Assembly: GCF_030815855.1 (NCBI RefSeq)
Contig: NZ_JAUSXG010000001.1
Location: 3,968,001 to 4,032,000, forward strand
DNA from: Variovorax paradoxus
Lineage (GTDB): Bacteria > Pseudomonadota > Gammaproteobacteria > Burkholderiales > Burkholderiaceae_C
DNA: 64,000 nucleotides
Direction: 5' to 3'
Part shown: in pieces, positions 25,697 through 35,031 of the stretch
How the letters are laid out: each line of letters starts with the position of its first letter
Numbering within the stretch: position 1 is the stretch's first letter
The notes under the pieces: generated by a model
Seen by the model: only the letters and a program-made list of their open reading frames with translations
What the model was told of the DNA's origin: nothing
The model's database searches: none
Made by a program: the position numbers and the translations under genes

Positions 25697-25715
25697 GTGC
25701 GCATTGGCCGGTCGG

Positions 25716-26405
25716 CTAAAAGGTTTGCTCTTTTGTAAGCACCTGTGAATTCGATCCGGGTGCGCGGGCAGGTGCGCGGTTGTGCAGAAGATCGCTGCGC
25801 CTGTACGGGCGCTCGATGCCCGCCATCCAGGCGGCAACGGATTCAAGCGCGTACTGAGTGGGTGCGGGCCGCCCCACGGTGACGAACAACAACAACGGCA
25901 CCACCACGCCCGCGGCAAGCCAGCGGGGCGTGCGCAATGACGCGATGGGCAGGCTGTTGCGCTGCAGCCAAACGAAGCTTGCGCTCACAACCGTGCCGAG
26001 CACCACGCCTGTCACCACTTCTGCGGTGGAGTGCACTTCAAGCGCCAGCCGCGACACTCCGATGGCGACGCCCCACGCCCATCCCGCGATGGCCGCCGCA
26101 ATGCGCAAGAATGGTGCAAACCGCATCGCCACAAGCCAGAAGACAACCGTCCAGACGCTCGTTGCCAATGCGGTGTGTCCGCTAAAGCCGGTGAAATCGA
26201 ACCGGGCGCTGCCGATTCCCCAGCCCAGAAAAGCCAGTTTGGACAACATCACGGCAAAGCCGCATCCACCGAATAAGAGCGCCCAATGCACCGCCGCCGG
26301 ACGCGTGCTGCGGTGGACCGCCAGCCAAATTGCGATCCACAGTGCGGCGGGCAATAGAAAGCCGCTGTCACCGAGCCCGGTGACCATTAACCAGAAACTA
26401 TTCAT
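25716..26405 (-). CDS. PAP2-family phosphatase (possible undecaprenyl-diphosphate phosphatase)
   Basis: The 229-residue integral membrane protein has about five or six helices. PAP2 motif 2 is SGHTALATS and motif 3 is SRLALEVHSTAEVVTGVVLG, carrying the two catalytic His. Motif 1 is poorly conserved. The C-terminal 40 residues are hydrophilic. PAP2 enzymes dephosphorylate lipid phosphates, and some (PgpB type) recycle undecaprenyl diphosphate, the carrier used by the adjacent polysaccharide machinery. That link is inferred from position upstream of wza on the same strand. It is divergent from mscL. Confidence 0.8.
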   Translation of the reverse strand: MNSFWLMVTGLGDSGFLLPAALWIAIWLAVHRSTRPAAVHWALLFGGCGFAVMLSKLAFLGWGIGSARFDFTGFSGHTALATSVWTVVFWLVAMRFAPFLRIAAAIAGWAWGVAIGVSRLALEVHSTAEVVTGVVLGTVVSASFVWLQRNSLPIASLRTPRWLAAGVVVPLLLFVTVGRPAPTQYALESVAAWMAGIERPYRRSDLLHNRAPARAPGSNSQVLTKEQTF

Positions 26406-26591
26406 CGATTTAATTGGAATTGCGCCTTCTCGGTGCAGGGCCGGCGATTGATTCGTTATTGTTGAAGCCCCGGTCCGCCGGGGAACTCTTTCGGACTACA
26501 GCCACGTGTCGATCGAGTTCCAGGCGGGCGGATTGTTCCGCAGGCATACTCGCGGCATCTTCAACGCCCGTGCGCCCCGCACCTCAAAATC

Positions 26592-27026
26592 ATGAGCGTC
26601 CTCAGTGAATTCAAGGAGTTTGCCGTCAAGGGCAATGTCATCGATCTCGCGGTGGGCGTGATCATTGGCGCTGCGTTCGGAAAGATCGTCGACTCGCTCG
26701 TGAGCGACATCATCATGCCGGTGGTCGGCGTGGTGTTCGGCAAGCTCGATTTCTCCAATCTGTTCCTGGTGCTGGGTGCCGCGCCGGCGGGCGTGGCGAA
26801 CAACCTGGCCGACCTCAAGAAGGCGGGCGTGCCGGTGCTGGCCTATGGCAACTTCATCACCATCGCGGTCAACTTCCTGATCCTTGCCTTCATCATCTTC
26901 ATGATGGTCAAGCAGATCAACAAGCTGCGCAAGGTCCATGCCGACGCGCCCGCGGCTCCGGTGGCACCGCCTGAAGACATCGCCCTGCTGCGCGAGATTC
27001 GCGACAGCCTGAAGAATCGTCCTTAG
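26592..27026 (+). CDS. mscL: Large-conductance mechanosensitive channel MscL
   Basis: MscL opens under membrane tension to release solutes on hypo-osmotic shock. The 144-residue protein begins [33 protein letters not shown], which includes the amphipathic N-helix and the Gly/Ala-rich pore helix TM1. TM2 is [24 protein letters not shown], and the C-terminal helix ends in [12 protein letters not shown]. Length is normal for the family. It is convergent with pdxA, with a 21-base gap. Confidence 0.97.
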   Translation: MSVLSEFKEFAVKGNVIDLAVGVIIGAAFGKIVDSLVSDIIMPVVGVVFGKLDFSNLFLVLGAAPAGVANNLADLKKAGVPVLAYGNFITIAVNFLILAFIIFMMVKQINKLRKVHADAPAAPVAPPEDIALLREIRDSLKNRP

Positions 27027-27047
27027 GCGCGCCGGGGGCTCCTCTCC

Positions 27048-28115
27048 TCAAGCCCCTGCCAGCGTTCTGGCCATGCGCAGGGCCTCGACGAGGCTCGAGG
27101 CGTCGGCCCGGCCGGTGCCCGCAATGTCGAAAGCGGTGCCGTGATCGGGGCTGGTGCGCACCAGCGGCAGGCCCAGCGTCACGTTCACGCCTTTCTCCAC
27201 GCCGAGGTACTTGACCGGAATGAGCCCCTGGTCGTGGTACATCGCGACCACCACGTCGAACTCGCCGCTCCCGGGCGCGCCCGCCTTGGTGCGCGCGCGC
27301 ATGAAGACCGTGTCGGGCGCATGCGGTCCGTCGGCATCGATGCCCTCGGCACGAGCTGCCGCAATGGCCGGCGCGATGATGTCGCGCTCTTCGGAGCCGA
27401 ACAGGCCGCCCTCGCCCGCATGCGGATTGAGGCCGGCCACGCCGATGCGCGGCGCCCGTCCGAGCATGCGGTGCAGCGCGCGGTGGGTGATGCGCAGCGT
27501 CTCCAGCACGCCGCCGAAGCTCACGGCGGTGATGGCGTCGCGCAATGACATGTGGATGCTGACCAGCACGGTGCGCAGCTCGTCGTTGGCGAGCATCATG
27601 CGCACCGGCATGCCGTCCACCGCAAGGCCCGCATGGGCGGCGGCCTCGGCCTGCAGCAGTTCGGTGTGCCCGGGATACGGAAAGCCGGCCGCCGCCAGCG
27701 CTTCCTTGTGCAGCGGCGCCGTCACGAGGGCGGCGATGTCGCCCCGCAATGCGGCGCGCGCAGCCCAGACCGCGCAGTCGCCGGCCACGCGTCCGGCTTC
27801 GGCGCTGATGCGGCCGGGCACGATGTTCCGCGGCGGCGCCACCACCTGCAGCACGGGGATGCAACCCGGCGGGGCGTCGGCCGCTTCGGCCACGTGTTCG
27901 ATTTCCGCTACCGGCCACGCCGGTTGCCCGGGCAGCGCCAGGGCCTGCGATGCGCGGCGCACCGTGGCCACGTCGCCGGCCACGAAGGCGCCGTGCGTGG
28001 CGTCGGGCGCCTGCTGGAAAGCCTTGACGATGATTTCCGGGCCGATGCCCGCAGGGTCGCCCAGCGTGATGGCGATGGGGGCGGCGACAGAAGCGAGGGG
28101 GGCCTGGCCGCTCAT
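27048..28115 (-). CDS. pdxA: 4-hydroxythreonine-4-phosphate dehydrogenase PdxA
   Basis: PdxA oxidises 4-phosphohydroxy-L-threonine with NAD in pyridoxal 5'-phosphate synthesis. The start is the ATG at 28115 (MSGQAPLASVAAPIAITLGDPAGIGPEI), giving 355 residues; the GDPAGIGPE motif is diagnostic. Further markers are GHTELL, the metal-site region ITVHMSLRDAI-like (VSIHMSLRDAITAV), GLNPHAGEGGLFG and YHDQGLIPVKYLG. Family size is about 330, so length is normal with an Ala-rich N-terminus. It overlaps the Nif3-like gene by 4 bases (ATGA). Confidence 0.95.
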   Translation of the reverse strand: MSGQAPLASVAAPIAITLGDPAGIGPEIIVKAFQQAPDATHGAFVAGDVATVRRASQALALPGQPAWPVAEIEHVAEAADAPPGCIPVLQVVAPPRNIVPGRISAEAGRVAGDCAVWAARAALRGDIAALVTAPLHKEALAAAGFPYPGHTELLQAEAAAHAGLAVDGMPVRMMLANDELRTVLVSIHMSLRDAITAVSFGGVLETLRITHRALHRMLGRAPRIGVAGLNPHAGEGGLFGSEERDIIAPAIAAARAEGIDADGPHAPDTVFMRARTKAGAPGSGEFDVVVAMYHDQGLIPVKYLGVEKGVNVTLGLPLVRTSPDHGTAFDIAGTGRADASSLVEALRMARTLAGA

Positions 28116-28885
28116 GCCGGATTGTCGATGTCGATGAACTCGTGCTTCAGCCCGAGCTGGGCCGCCACATGCGCGGCGACCGCCGGGGCGCCATAGCGTT
28201 CGGTGGCATGGTGGCCGCAGGCCAGAAAGGCGACGCCCATCTCGCGTGCGTAGTGAGCCTGGGGTTCCGAGATCTCGCCGGTGATGAAGGCATCGGCCCC
28301 GGCGGCAATGGCGGCCTCGAAGTAACCTTGGGCGCCGCCCGTGCACCACGCGATGTTCTTGATGGCTTTGTGGGCGGTATCGACCAGGGTCACGGGCCGC
28401 CCGAGAACCTTTTCGGCGTGCGCGGCGAGTTCCTTTGCGCTGGCAAAGCTCTCCCCGTTGTCGCGCGCGCCCAGGAAACCGAGCTCCTGGTCGCCAAAGC
28501 GCCCGGTCGAGCCGGCATGGGCCAGCAATCCGAGTTGCAGGCCGAGCTGGGCGTTGTTGCCGAGCTCGGGGTGCGCATCGAGCGGCAGGTGGTACGCGAA
28601 CAGGTTGACGTCGTCGCCCAGCAGCAGGCCCAGGCGCTGCTTCATCCAGCCGGTGACGCAGGCGTCCTGCCCGCGCCAGAACAGGCCGTGATGGACAAAG
28701 ATGGCGTCGGCCTCGGCGTGGATGGCGGCTTCGATGAGCGCGCGGCTCGCGGTCACGCCCGAGACGATCTTCCGCACCATGGTGCGGCCCTCGACCTGCA
28801 GGCCGTTGGGTCCGTAGTCCTTGAAGCGGGAGGGCGCAAGAAGCAGGTCGAAGGCGTGCAGCAATTCGTGGCGAGTGGTGCTCAT
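28112..28885 (-). CDS. Nif3-like dinuclear metal centre protein (YbgI/DUF34 family)
   Basis: The 257-residue protein has the Nif3 signature at both ends: YGPNGLQVEGR near residue 24, IFVHHGLFWRGQ around residue 63 (metal-binding His pair), SGRFGDQE-like text (STGRFGDQELG), and near the C-terminus ISEPQAHYAREMGVAFLACGHHATERYG. Members form hexameric rings with a dinuclear metal site, and their role is debated (some are linked to GTP cyclohydrolase-like chemistry). It is coupled by ATGA overlaps to pdxA downstream and to the MFS gene upstream. Confidence 0.93.
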   Translation of the reverse strand: MSTTRHELLHAFDLLLAPSRFKDYGPNGLQVEGRTMVRKIVSGVTASRALIEAAIHAEADAIFVHHGLFWRGQDACVTGWMKQRLGLLLGDDVNLFAYHLPLDAHPELGNNAQLGLQLGLLAHAGSTGRFGDQELGFLGARDNGESFASAKELAAHAEKVLGRPVTLVDTAHKAIKNIAWCTGGAQGYFEAAIAAGADAFITGEISEPQAHYAREMGVAFLACGHHATERYGAPAVAAHVAAQLGLKHEFIDIDNPA

Positions 28886-30225
28886 CGCGACATTGTCGCG
28901 CTCCGTTCACCGCCGCGCATCGCATGGCCGCGTGCCGCCAGGGGCCACAGGGCCAGCACGAAGCCCAGGGCTGCCAGCACGGCCACGTAGTGCGCCGGTG
29001 CCATGGTGTCGTGCTGCAGCCAGACGGTGAGAATCACGGGCGTCAGTCCGCCGAACACCGCATACGACATGTTGTAGGCAAACGAAAGCCCGGTGAAACG
29101 CACCGGTGCCGGAAACGCGCGCACGCCGGCCATCGGCACCGTGGCGATGGTGCCCACGAACAAGCCCACCAGGCCGTAATGCCAGAACAGCGTGGCCGGC
29201 GTGCCGGGCAGCCCTGTGTAGAACAGATACGCCGTCACGAACAGTCCACCCCAGCCGATGAGCATGACGGCGCGCGTACCGATGCGGTCGCTGGCCCAGC
29301 CGACCAACACGCAGCCGATGGTCAGGGTCAGCGTGGCGAGCGCATTGGCTTCCAGCGCCAGCGCGGCCGGAATGTGGTGCACTTTCTGCAGGTAGGTGGG
29401 CGTGTACAGCACCACCACCACAATGGCGGCCGACAGCACCCAGGTCAGCAGCCCCACATAGACGCTCGCCGCGCGATGCTCGCGCAGCACCGTGCGCAGC
29501 GGCAGTTCGCGCGCCACGGTCTTGCGATCCGCCAGCTCCTTGAAGACCGGTGTCTCGTGCAGGAACCGGCGCAGGTACACCGAGACAAGCCCGAACACAC
29601 CCCCCAGCACGAAGGGAATGCGCCAGGCGAAGCCGCTCACCTCGGCGGGCGGGTAGTAGCGGTTGATGGCCACGGCCACGAGCGAGCCCAGCAGAATGCC
29701 GCCCGTAATGCCGGAGGTCAGCGTGCCGATGCCGAAGCCGTAGCGCTGCGCCGGCACATGCTCGCCGACGAACACCCACGCGCCGGGCATTTCGCCGCCG
29801 ATGGCCGCGCCCTGCAGCACGCGCATCGCCAGCAGCAGCAGCGGCGCCGCGATGCCGATGCTCGCGTAAGTGGGCAGCAGGCCGATGACCAGCGTCGGCG
29901 CCGCCATCAGGAAGATCGAGAGCGTGAACATGCGCTTGCGGCCGAGCAGGTCGCCGAAGTGCGCAATGACGATGCCGCCCACCGGCCGGGCCAGGTAGCC
30001 GGCGGCGAAGATGCCGAAAGTCTGCAGTTGCCGCAGCCAGTCGGGCATGTCGGCCGGAAAGAAAAGCGCGCCCAGGACGGTGGCGAAGAAAACGTAGATG
30101 ACGAAGTCGTAGAACTCCAGCGTTCCGCCGAGAGCGGACAGGGCCAGGGTCTTGTAGTCGCGCGCGTCGAGCGTGCGGGCCGGAACCGGCTGGGCGCCGT
30201 CCGGAGAAATTGCGTGAGAGGTCAT
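28882..30225 (-). CDS. MFS transporter, metabolite:H+ symporter (MHS) type
   Basis: From the ATG at 30225 the protein has 447 residues and 12 predicted helices. It has the MHS-family N-terminus GTLEFYDFVIYVFFATVLGALFF, the loop GYLARPVGGIVIAHFGDLLGRKRMF and MRVLQGAAIGGEMPGAWVFVGEH, like ProP, KgtP and CitA. These import small organic acids or zwitterions with protons; the substrate is not readable here. Another in-frame ATG at 30243 is possible, and neither has a clear ribosome site. It heads the MFS-nif3-pdxA operon, with 4-base overlaps throughout. Confidence 0.85.
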   Translation of the reverse strand: MTSHAISPDGAQPVPARTLDARDYKTLALSALGGTLEFYDFVIYVFFATVLGALFFPADMPDWLRQLQTFGIFAAGYLARPVGGIVIAHFGDLLGRKRMFTLSIFLMAAPTLVIGLLPTYASIGIAAPLLLLAMRVLQGAAIGGEMPGAWVFVGEHVPAQRYGFGIGTLTSGITGGILLGSLVAVAINRYYPPAEVSGFAWRIPFVLGGVFGLVSVYLRRFLHETPVFKELADRKTVARELPLRTVLREHRAASVYVGLLTWVLSAAIVVVVLYTPTYLQKVHHIPAALALEANALATLTLTIGCVLVGWASDRIGTRAVMLIGWGGLFVTAYLFYTGLPGTPATLFWHYGLVGLFVGTIATVPMAGVRAFPAPVRFTGLSFAYNMSYAVFGGLTPVILTVWLQHDTMAPAHYVAVLAALGFVLALWPLAARGHAMRGGERSATMSR

Positions 30226-30513
30226 GGCTGGCAGGGAGGTCATTGCCGCGCACCGGGTCGCAGAAGGGATTGAAAGCGGAAGGCAGCGCGCCGGCGAAAC
30301 ACCTGGCCGCGTCCGCCGGGTGGGCGATTGCGGAAGGCCGGAGTTCGGAGCCGGGTGGGCTCGCTTCACGATGCTACGGGTTATCCCTTATTGGCGCATG
30401 TGACCTTTGTCAATCTCGACCGGGCGGCGCGGTTTCTGCCGAACGGGGCTTGAGGGACAATCGGCCCATAGCGCCGCACTGGACGCGGCGTGCTTATCCG
30501 TTCACAAGATTCC
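30226..30513. other. Divergent spacer between the MFS gene and the DegS/DegQ-type protease gene
   Basis: This gap of about 290 bases must hold both promoters. Its right half contains a GC-poor stretch (30370-30415) suitable for a promoter, but I see no convincing -35/-10 pair, inverted repeat or small gene. Confidence 0.35.
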
Positions 30514-31674
<1,161 letters not shown>

Positions 31675-31711
31675 GTATCGGAGCAGCCCATACCGGGCAA
31701 CCTCTTCGCCA

Positions 31712-31807
31712 GAAACACCGCGGAACCGGCTTTGCCGGGCCGCTGGTGTGGCCCCCGGAAGGGGGTTGGCGAAGCGACACGAAGTGCGCGAAGACTGGGG
31801 GTGAGCC
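31712..31807 (+). repeat. GC-rich hairpin repeat, copy B (between degS-like gene and tatC 3' ends)
   Basis: The plus strand reads ACACCGCGG, then CCGGC-TTT-GCCGG, then CCCCC-GGAA-GGGGG, then GCGACACGAAGTGCGCGAAG and TGGGGG. The element starts about 3 bases after the tatC stop and runs, along that gene, in the same direction as copies A and C along theirs. It lies between two convergent genes and could terminate both. Confidence 0.88.
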
Positions 31808-31809
31808 AG

Positions 31810-32616
31810 TTACGCCGATGAATCGGCGCTTTCTTCTTCCTCTTCGGTCTTCTTGCCGCTCGCGAAGTAGCGCGCGCCGATGATGCCCACCTCGTAGAGC
31901 AGGCACATCGGCACCGCCAGCGCAAGCTGCGACACCACGTCGGGCGGCGTGAGCACCGCCGCCACCACGAAGGCCACCACGATGAAGTAGCCGCGGAAGG
32001 ACTTCAGCTTTTCGATGGTCACCATCTCGAACTTCACCAGCAGCATCACGACGATCGGCACCTGGAACGCCACGCCGAACGCGATGTAGAGCGACAAGAT
32101 GGCCTCCACGTACGACGAGATGTCAGGCGTGGCATTCACGCTCGGCGGCGTGAATTTCTGAATGAAGCCGAACATCTTGTCGAGCACGAAGAACTGCACG
32201 AAGCCGATGCCGACGTAGGCCAGCAGGCTGCCGAACAAGATCAGCGGCAGCGCGAACCTCTTTTCATGACTATAGAGCCCCGGCGCCACGAACATCCAGA
32301 TTTGGTACATGAGCCAGGGCAGCGCCAACAGCACGGCCGTCATGCCCAGCACCTTCAGCGGCACGAAGAAGGGAGAGAACACACCCACCGCGATGAGCTT
32401 GGCGCCCGGCGGCATGTGGGCCTGGATCGGCACGGCGATGAGATCGATCAGCCCGCCCGGGCCGGGCCAGATGGCCAGCAGCACGCCCGCGACCACGAGT
32501 CCGTAGACGCAATAGAGCAGGCGGTCGCGCAGCTCGACCAGATGCTGCACGAACGGCTGTTCGGTGCCCGCCAACTCGTCTTCTGCGTCTTTGTTCTTGT
32601 TGTCGGAATCGGCCAT
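31810..32616 (-). CDS. tatC: Twin-arginine translocase subunit TatC
   Basis: TatC is the core receptor of the twin-arginine translocase, which exports folded proteins such as redox enzymes. The 268-residue protein has six membrane segments. Its N-terminal region includes EQPFVQHLVELRDRLL, whose HL-ELR motif is diagnostic, followed by the conserved glycine/proline loop and FVLDKMFGFIQKFTP. The acidic C-terminal tail (KKTEEEEESADSSA) is cytoplasmic. It follows tatB after a 75-base gap. The Rieske protein in this window, with a KR signal, is a possible client. Confidence 0.97.
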   Translation of the reverse strand: MADSDNKNKDAEDELAGTEQPFVQHLVELRDRLLYCVYGLVVAGVLLAIWPGPGGLIDLIAVPIQAHMPPGAKLIAVGVFSPFFVPLKVLGMTAVLLALPWLMYQIWMFVAPGLYSHEKRFALPLILFGSLLAYVGIGFVQFFVLDKMFGFIQKFTPPSVNATPDISSYVEAILSLYIAFGVAFQVPIVVMLLVKFEMVTIEKLKSFRGYFIVVAFVVAAVLTPPDVVSQLALAVPMCLLYEVGIIGARYFASGKKTEEEEESADSSA

Positions 32617-32691
32617 TGGAAGGAAAAGGAGCAGGAGAAAGCGTGGCTTCGGCCGGCGTGCGGCGCACGAGGACGCGGGAAGTGAAAGCCG

Positions 32692-33150
32692 CTAGTTGAT
32701 CTTGTGCGGGCGGAAACGGGCGACGCGCGCGGCACCCGACAGCGCCTTGGTGCGCACGCCGTTGCGGGCCTTGTACCACTGCGGCGTGGCGCCCTGCTTC
32801 AGACGCCAGTTCTTGCGCGGGTGCCTGTATTCAGGCACCGAAGGCTCGGGTTCGGCCAGGGCCGAGAGGGTTTCGCCCGAGCCGGAGAACTGCTTTTCGA
32901 GATCGGTCGCGCCGGTATGAATGCTGTGCTCGACATCGCGCGCCGCATCCTCCACGGTGGTTTTCATCTTGCGCAGCTCTTCGAGTTCCATCGAGCGATT
33001 GACCTCGGCCTTGACGTCGTTCACGTAGCGCTGCGCCTTGCCTAGCAAGGTGCCGACCGTACGCGCCACCCGGGGCAGCTTTTCCGGGCCGATGACGATC
33101 AGCGCCACGACGCCGATCAGCGCCAGCTTCTCAATACCGAGGTCGAGCAC
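32692..33150 (-). CDS. tatB: Twin-arginine translocase subunit TatB
   Basis: The 152-residue protein starts at a GTG (33150). It has the single N-terminal helix and FGPEKLP-like hinge ([22 protein letters not shown]), then a long amphipathic helix ([22 protein letters not shown]), as in TatB. The C-terminal half is variable and basic. TatB pairs with TatC in binding twin-arginine signals. It is 13 bases downstream of tatA. Confidence 0.94.
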   Translation of the reverse strand: MLDLGIEKLALIGVVALIVIGPEKLPRVARTVGTLLGKAQRYVNDVKAEVNRSMELEELRKMKTTVEDAARDVEHSIHTGATDLEKQFSGSGETLSALAEPEPSVPEYRHPRKNWRLKQGATPQWYKARNGVRTKALSGAARVARFRPHKIN

Positions 33151-33163
33151 TTAGGACCCGCGC

Positions 33164-33412
33164 TCAGGACTTCTGACGCGCTTCGACGTCGATCGCCGAC
33201 TTGTCGCTGTTGGCCGGCTGGCCGGTCACCTGGGCAGCGGGGGCCGACGAAGCAGCGGATGCGTCGGTGGTGCCGCCTTCCTTCATGCCGTCCTTGAAGC
33301 CCTTGACGGCGCCGCCGAGGTCGGAACCCATGTTCCGCAGCTTCTTGGTGCCGAAGATCATGACCACGACGAGCAGCACGATCAGCCAGTGCCAGATTGA
33401 AAATGAACCCAT
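33164..33412 (-). CDS. tatA: Twin-arginine translocase subunit TatA
   Basis: The 82-residue protein begins [26 protein letters not shown], the TatA helix plus the FGxKKL hinge. An amphipathic helix ([19 protein letters not shown]) and a polar Ala/Ser-rich tail follow. TatA oligomers form the protein-conducting pore. The order tatA-tatB-tatC is transcribed on the minus strand behind the HIT gene. Confidence 0.96.
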   Translation of the reverse strand: MGSFSIWHWLIVLLVVVMIFGTKKLRNMGSDLGGAVKGFKDGMKEGGTTDASAASSAPAAQVTGQPANSDKSAIDVEARQKS

Positions 33413-33474
33413 GGAAGACTCCTAAGAATGTGTCCGATTTTAGTCGGGCTAAATGTGACAGTTTGGCCTAATGT

Positions 33475-33834
33475 TCAGCCGCGAAGCCATGGCCGGGGAC
33501 CGCCCATGACATGGACATGGAGATGGTGAACTTCCTGTCCGCCCTCGGTGCCCGTGTTGATGACGACGCGCCAGCCGCCTTCGGGATAGGGCCTGCAGCC
33601 CTGCTCCAGCGCCAGCTTCGGGGCCAGCGTCATGATCTTGCCCATCAGCGCGGCGTCGTCGGGCGTGAGCTGCGCCATCGAGGCGATGTGCTTCTTGGGC
33701 ACCAGCATGAAATGCACCGGCGCCCAGGGCGAGATGTCGTGAAAACCGAACAGTTCGTCGTCTTCGTAGACCTTGCGCGAGGGGATCTTGCCTTCGATGA
33801 TTTTGCAGAAGACGCAGTTCGGATCAGATGACAT
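33475..33834 (-). CDS. Histidine-triad (HIT/HinT) nucleotide-binding protein
   Basis: The 119-residue protein matches HinT: CVFCKIIEGKIPSRKVYEDD at the start, FMLVPKKHI in the middle, and the histidine triad HHLHVHVMGG near residues 103-112. HinT enzymes hydrolyse AMP-linked phosphoramidates. The gene overlaps the end of the upstream DUF4870 gene by 11 bases. Together with hisE/hisI upstream and tatA downstream this is a standard betaproteobacterial neighbourhood. Confidence 0.96.
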   Translation of the reverse strand: MSSDPNCVFCKIIEGKIPSRKVYEDDELFGFHDISPWAPVHFMLVPKKHIASMAQLTPDDAALMGKIMTLAPKLALEQGCRPYPEGGWRVVINTGTEGGQEVHHLHVHVMGGPRPWLRG

Positions 33835-34213
33835 CTTTGGGTTCCATGGGGCGGCTGGCGTTCATGCGGATCATGCCCTTCACGATCCGGTAGAGAAACC
33901 ACAGCGAAATCAGGCTCCAGGCGATCCAGCCCGGCACCAGAAACAGCAGCCAGAGCCATGACGTGACCACGTACAGCAGGCCGGCCCACAGCACCGACCG
34001 GATGCGCCAGCTGAAATGCGACGCCTGCCAAGTGCCGGCGGCGTCGTCGCGCTTGACGAAATCGATCACCAGCGCCAGCAGCAAGAGGAGCACCGAAGCT
34101 TGTGCGCCCGGCAGGACCGCGCCGACGGCCACGATCAGGTGCAGGACATAGCTGACCCAACCCCAGGTCTTGAGGGAGTCGTCGGGTTCCACGTTCACGA
34201 TGTCGTTGGCCAT
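33824..34213 (-). CDS. DUF4870-type small membrane protein
   Basis: The ATG at 34213 gives 129 residues with about three or four hydrophobic segments: SYVLHLIVAVGAVLPG, ASVLLLLLALVIDFV, VLWAGLLYVVTSWLWLLFLVPG and AWSLISLWFLYRIVKGMIRMN. The order, ending in a YRIVKG segment, resembles DUF4870 proteins, whose function is unknown. It sits between hisE (13 bases upstream) and the HIT gene, which it overlaps, so it is cotranscribed with late histidine genes. Confidence 0.75.
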   Translation of the reverse strand: MANDIVNVEPDDSLKTWGWVSYVLHLIVAVGAVLPGAQASVLLLLLALVIDFVKRDDAAGTWQASHFSWRIRSVLWAGLLYVVTSWLWLLFLVPGWIAWSLISLWFLYRIVKGMIRMNASRPMEPKDVI

Positions 34214-34226
34214 TGGAGATGTCCTT

Positions 34227-34607
34227 TCAATCGTTGGATGCCTCGCGGGCCTGCGCCTTGCGCAGGGCTTTTTCCTCGATGCCGCTGGTGCCCTCGCGGC
34301 GCTCGAGCTCCGCAATCACCTCACTGGGCGAGAAACCGTAGTGCGCCAGCGCCACCATGGTGTGGAACCACAAATCGGCCACTTCGTTCACTATTTTCGT
34401 GCGGTCGCCGCCATGGTCGGCGTCCTTGGCAGCCATGACGACCTCGGTGGCTTCCTCGCCGATCTTCTTGAGAAAGGCATCAGGCCCCTTGTGCAGCAGG
34501 CGCGCCACGTAGCTCTTGTCGGGATCGCCGCCGCGTGCGGGCAGGCGGCTTTCGATGACGGCAGCCAGACGTGCGAGAGCGTCGGCGGTGTTCACTGTGG
34601 CCGTCAT
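34227..34607 (-). CDS. hisE: Phosphoribosyl-ATP pyrophosphatase HisE
   Basis: HisE hydrolyses phosphoribosyl-ATP to phosphoribosyl-AMP, step 2 of histidine synthesis. From the ATG at 34607 the protein has 126 residues. The all-alpha NTP-pyrophosphatase core is visible: [35 protein letters not shown], with the metal-binding EExxE-type acidic cluster, then [15 protein letters not shown]. It starts in an ATGA overlap with hisI, so the two activities are separate proteins here, not the enterobacterial HisIE fusion. Confidence 0.96.
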   Translation of the reverse strand: MTATVNTADALARLAAVIESRLPARGGDPDKSYVARLLHKGPDAFLKKIGEEATEVVMAAKDADHGGDRTKIVNEVADLWFHTMVALAHYGFSPSEVIAELERREGTSGIEEKALRKAQAREASND

Positions 34608-34993
34608 TTGTAGATCGACTCCGGGTCTTTCAAGACCGGCTCGACCGCGTTCCAACGGCCGTTTTCGTATTTGCTGAAGAAGCAGCTGTGGCGGCCGGTG
34701 TGGCAGGCAATGCCGGGCTCGTGGCCCAGCTGGGTGACCTTGAGCAGCACGACGTCGTTGTCGCAGTCGAGGCGGATTTCGTGGACCGTCTGCACATGGC
34801 CCGATTCCTCGCCCTTGAACCACAGCTTGGCGCGCGATCGGCTGAAATAGACGGCGCGGCCCAGCTCGGCGGTCTTCTCGAGCGCCTCGCGGTTCATCCA
34901 GGCGAACATCAGCACGTCGTTGCTGCCTTGTTCCTGCGCGATCACGGGCACCAGGCCGTTCGCGTCCCATTTCACTTCGTCAAGCCAATTCAT
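34604..34993 (-). CDS. hisI: Phosphoribosyl-AMP cyclohydrolase HisI
   Basis: HisI opens the adenine ring of phosphoribosyl-AMP, step 3 of histidine synthesis, using zinc. The 129-residue protein has [37 protein letters not shown], the metal-binding [11 protein letters not shown] and the cysteine pair region [11 protein letters not shown]. It follows hisF by 38 bases and overlaps hisE. Confidence 0.97.
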   Translation of the reverse strand: MNWLDEVKWDANGLVPVIAQEQGSNDVLMFAWMNREALEKTAELGRAVYFSRSRAKLWFKGEESGHVQTVHEIRLDCDNDVVLLKVTQLGHEPGIACHTGRHSCFFSKYENGRWNAVEPVLKDPESIYK

Positions 34994-35031
34994 GGCAGGT
35001 ATTGTCCCACCCCGGGCGGCCGGGAAGCGGA

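Larger units (their letters stand above)
25301..25715. other. Long leader region upstream of wza
   Basis: These 415 bases separate the PAP2 phosphatase gene from wza and contain no convincing gene. The part at about 25500-25700 is AT-rich. It holds a candidate promoter (25646-25673), an inverted repeat CAATTGT/ACAATTG (25671-25696) and, in that repeat's spacer, the 12-mer CATCCAAGCGAC found again at 21320. If the promoter is right, the message has a 5' leader of about 330 bases. I found no JUMPstart-like element. Confidence 0.55.

Noticed and set aside
26455..26490. CCCCGG-TCCG-CCGGGG hairpin between the PAP2 gene and mscL as a terminator
   Set aside because: No U-tract follows on either strand and the two genes are divergent, so termination makes no sense there.
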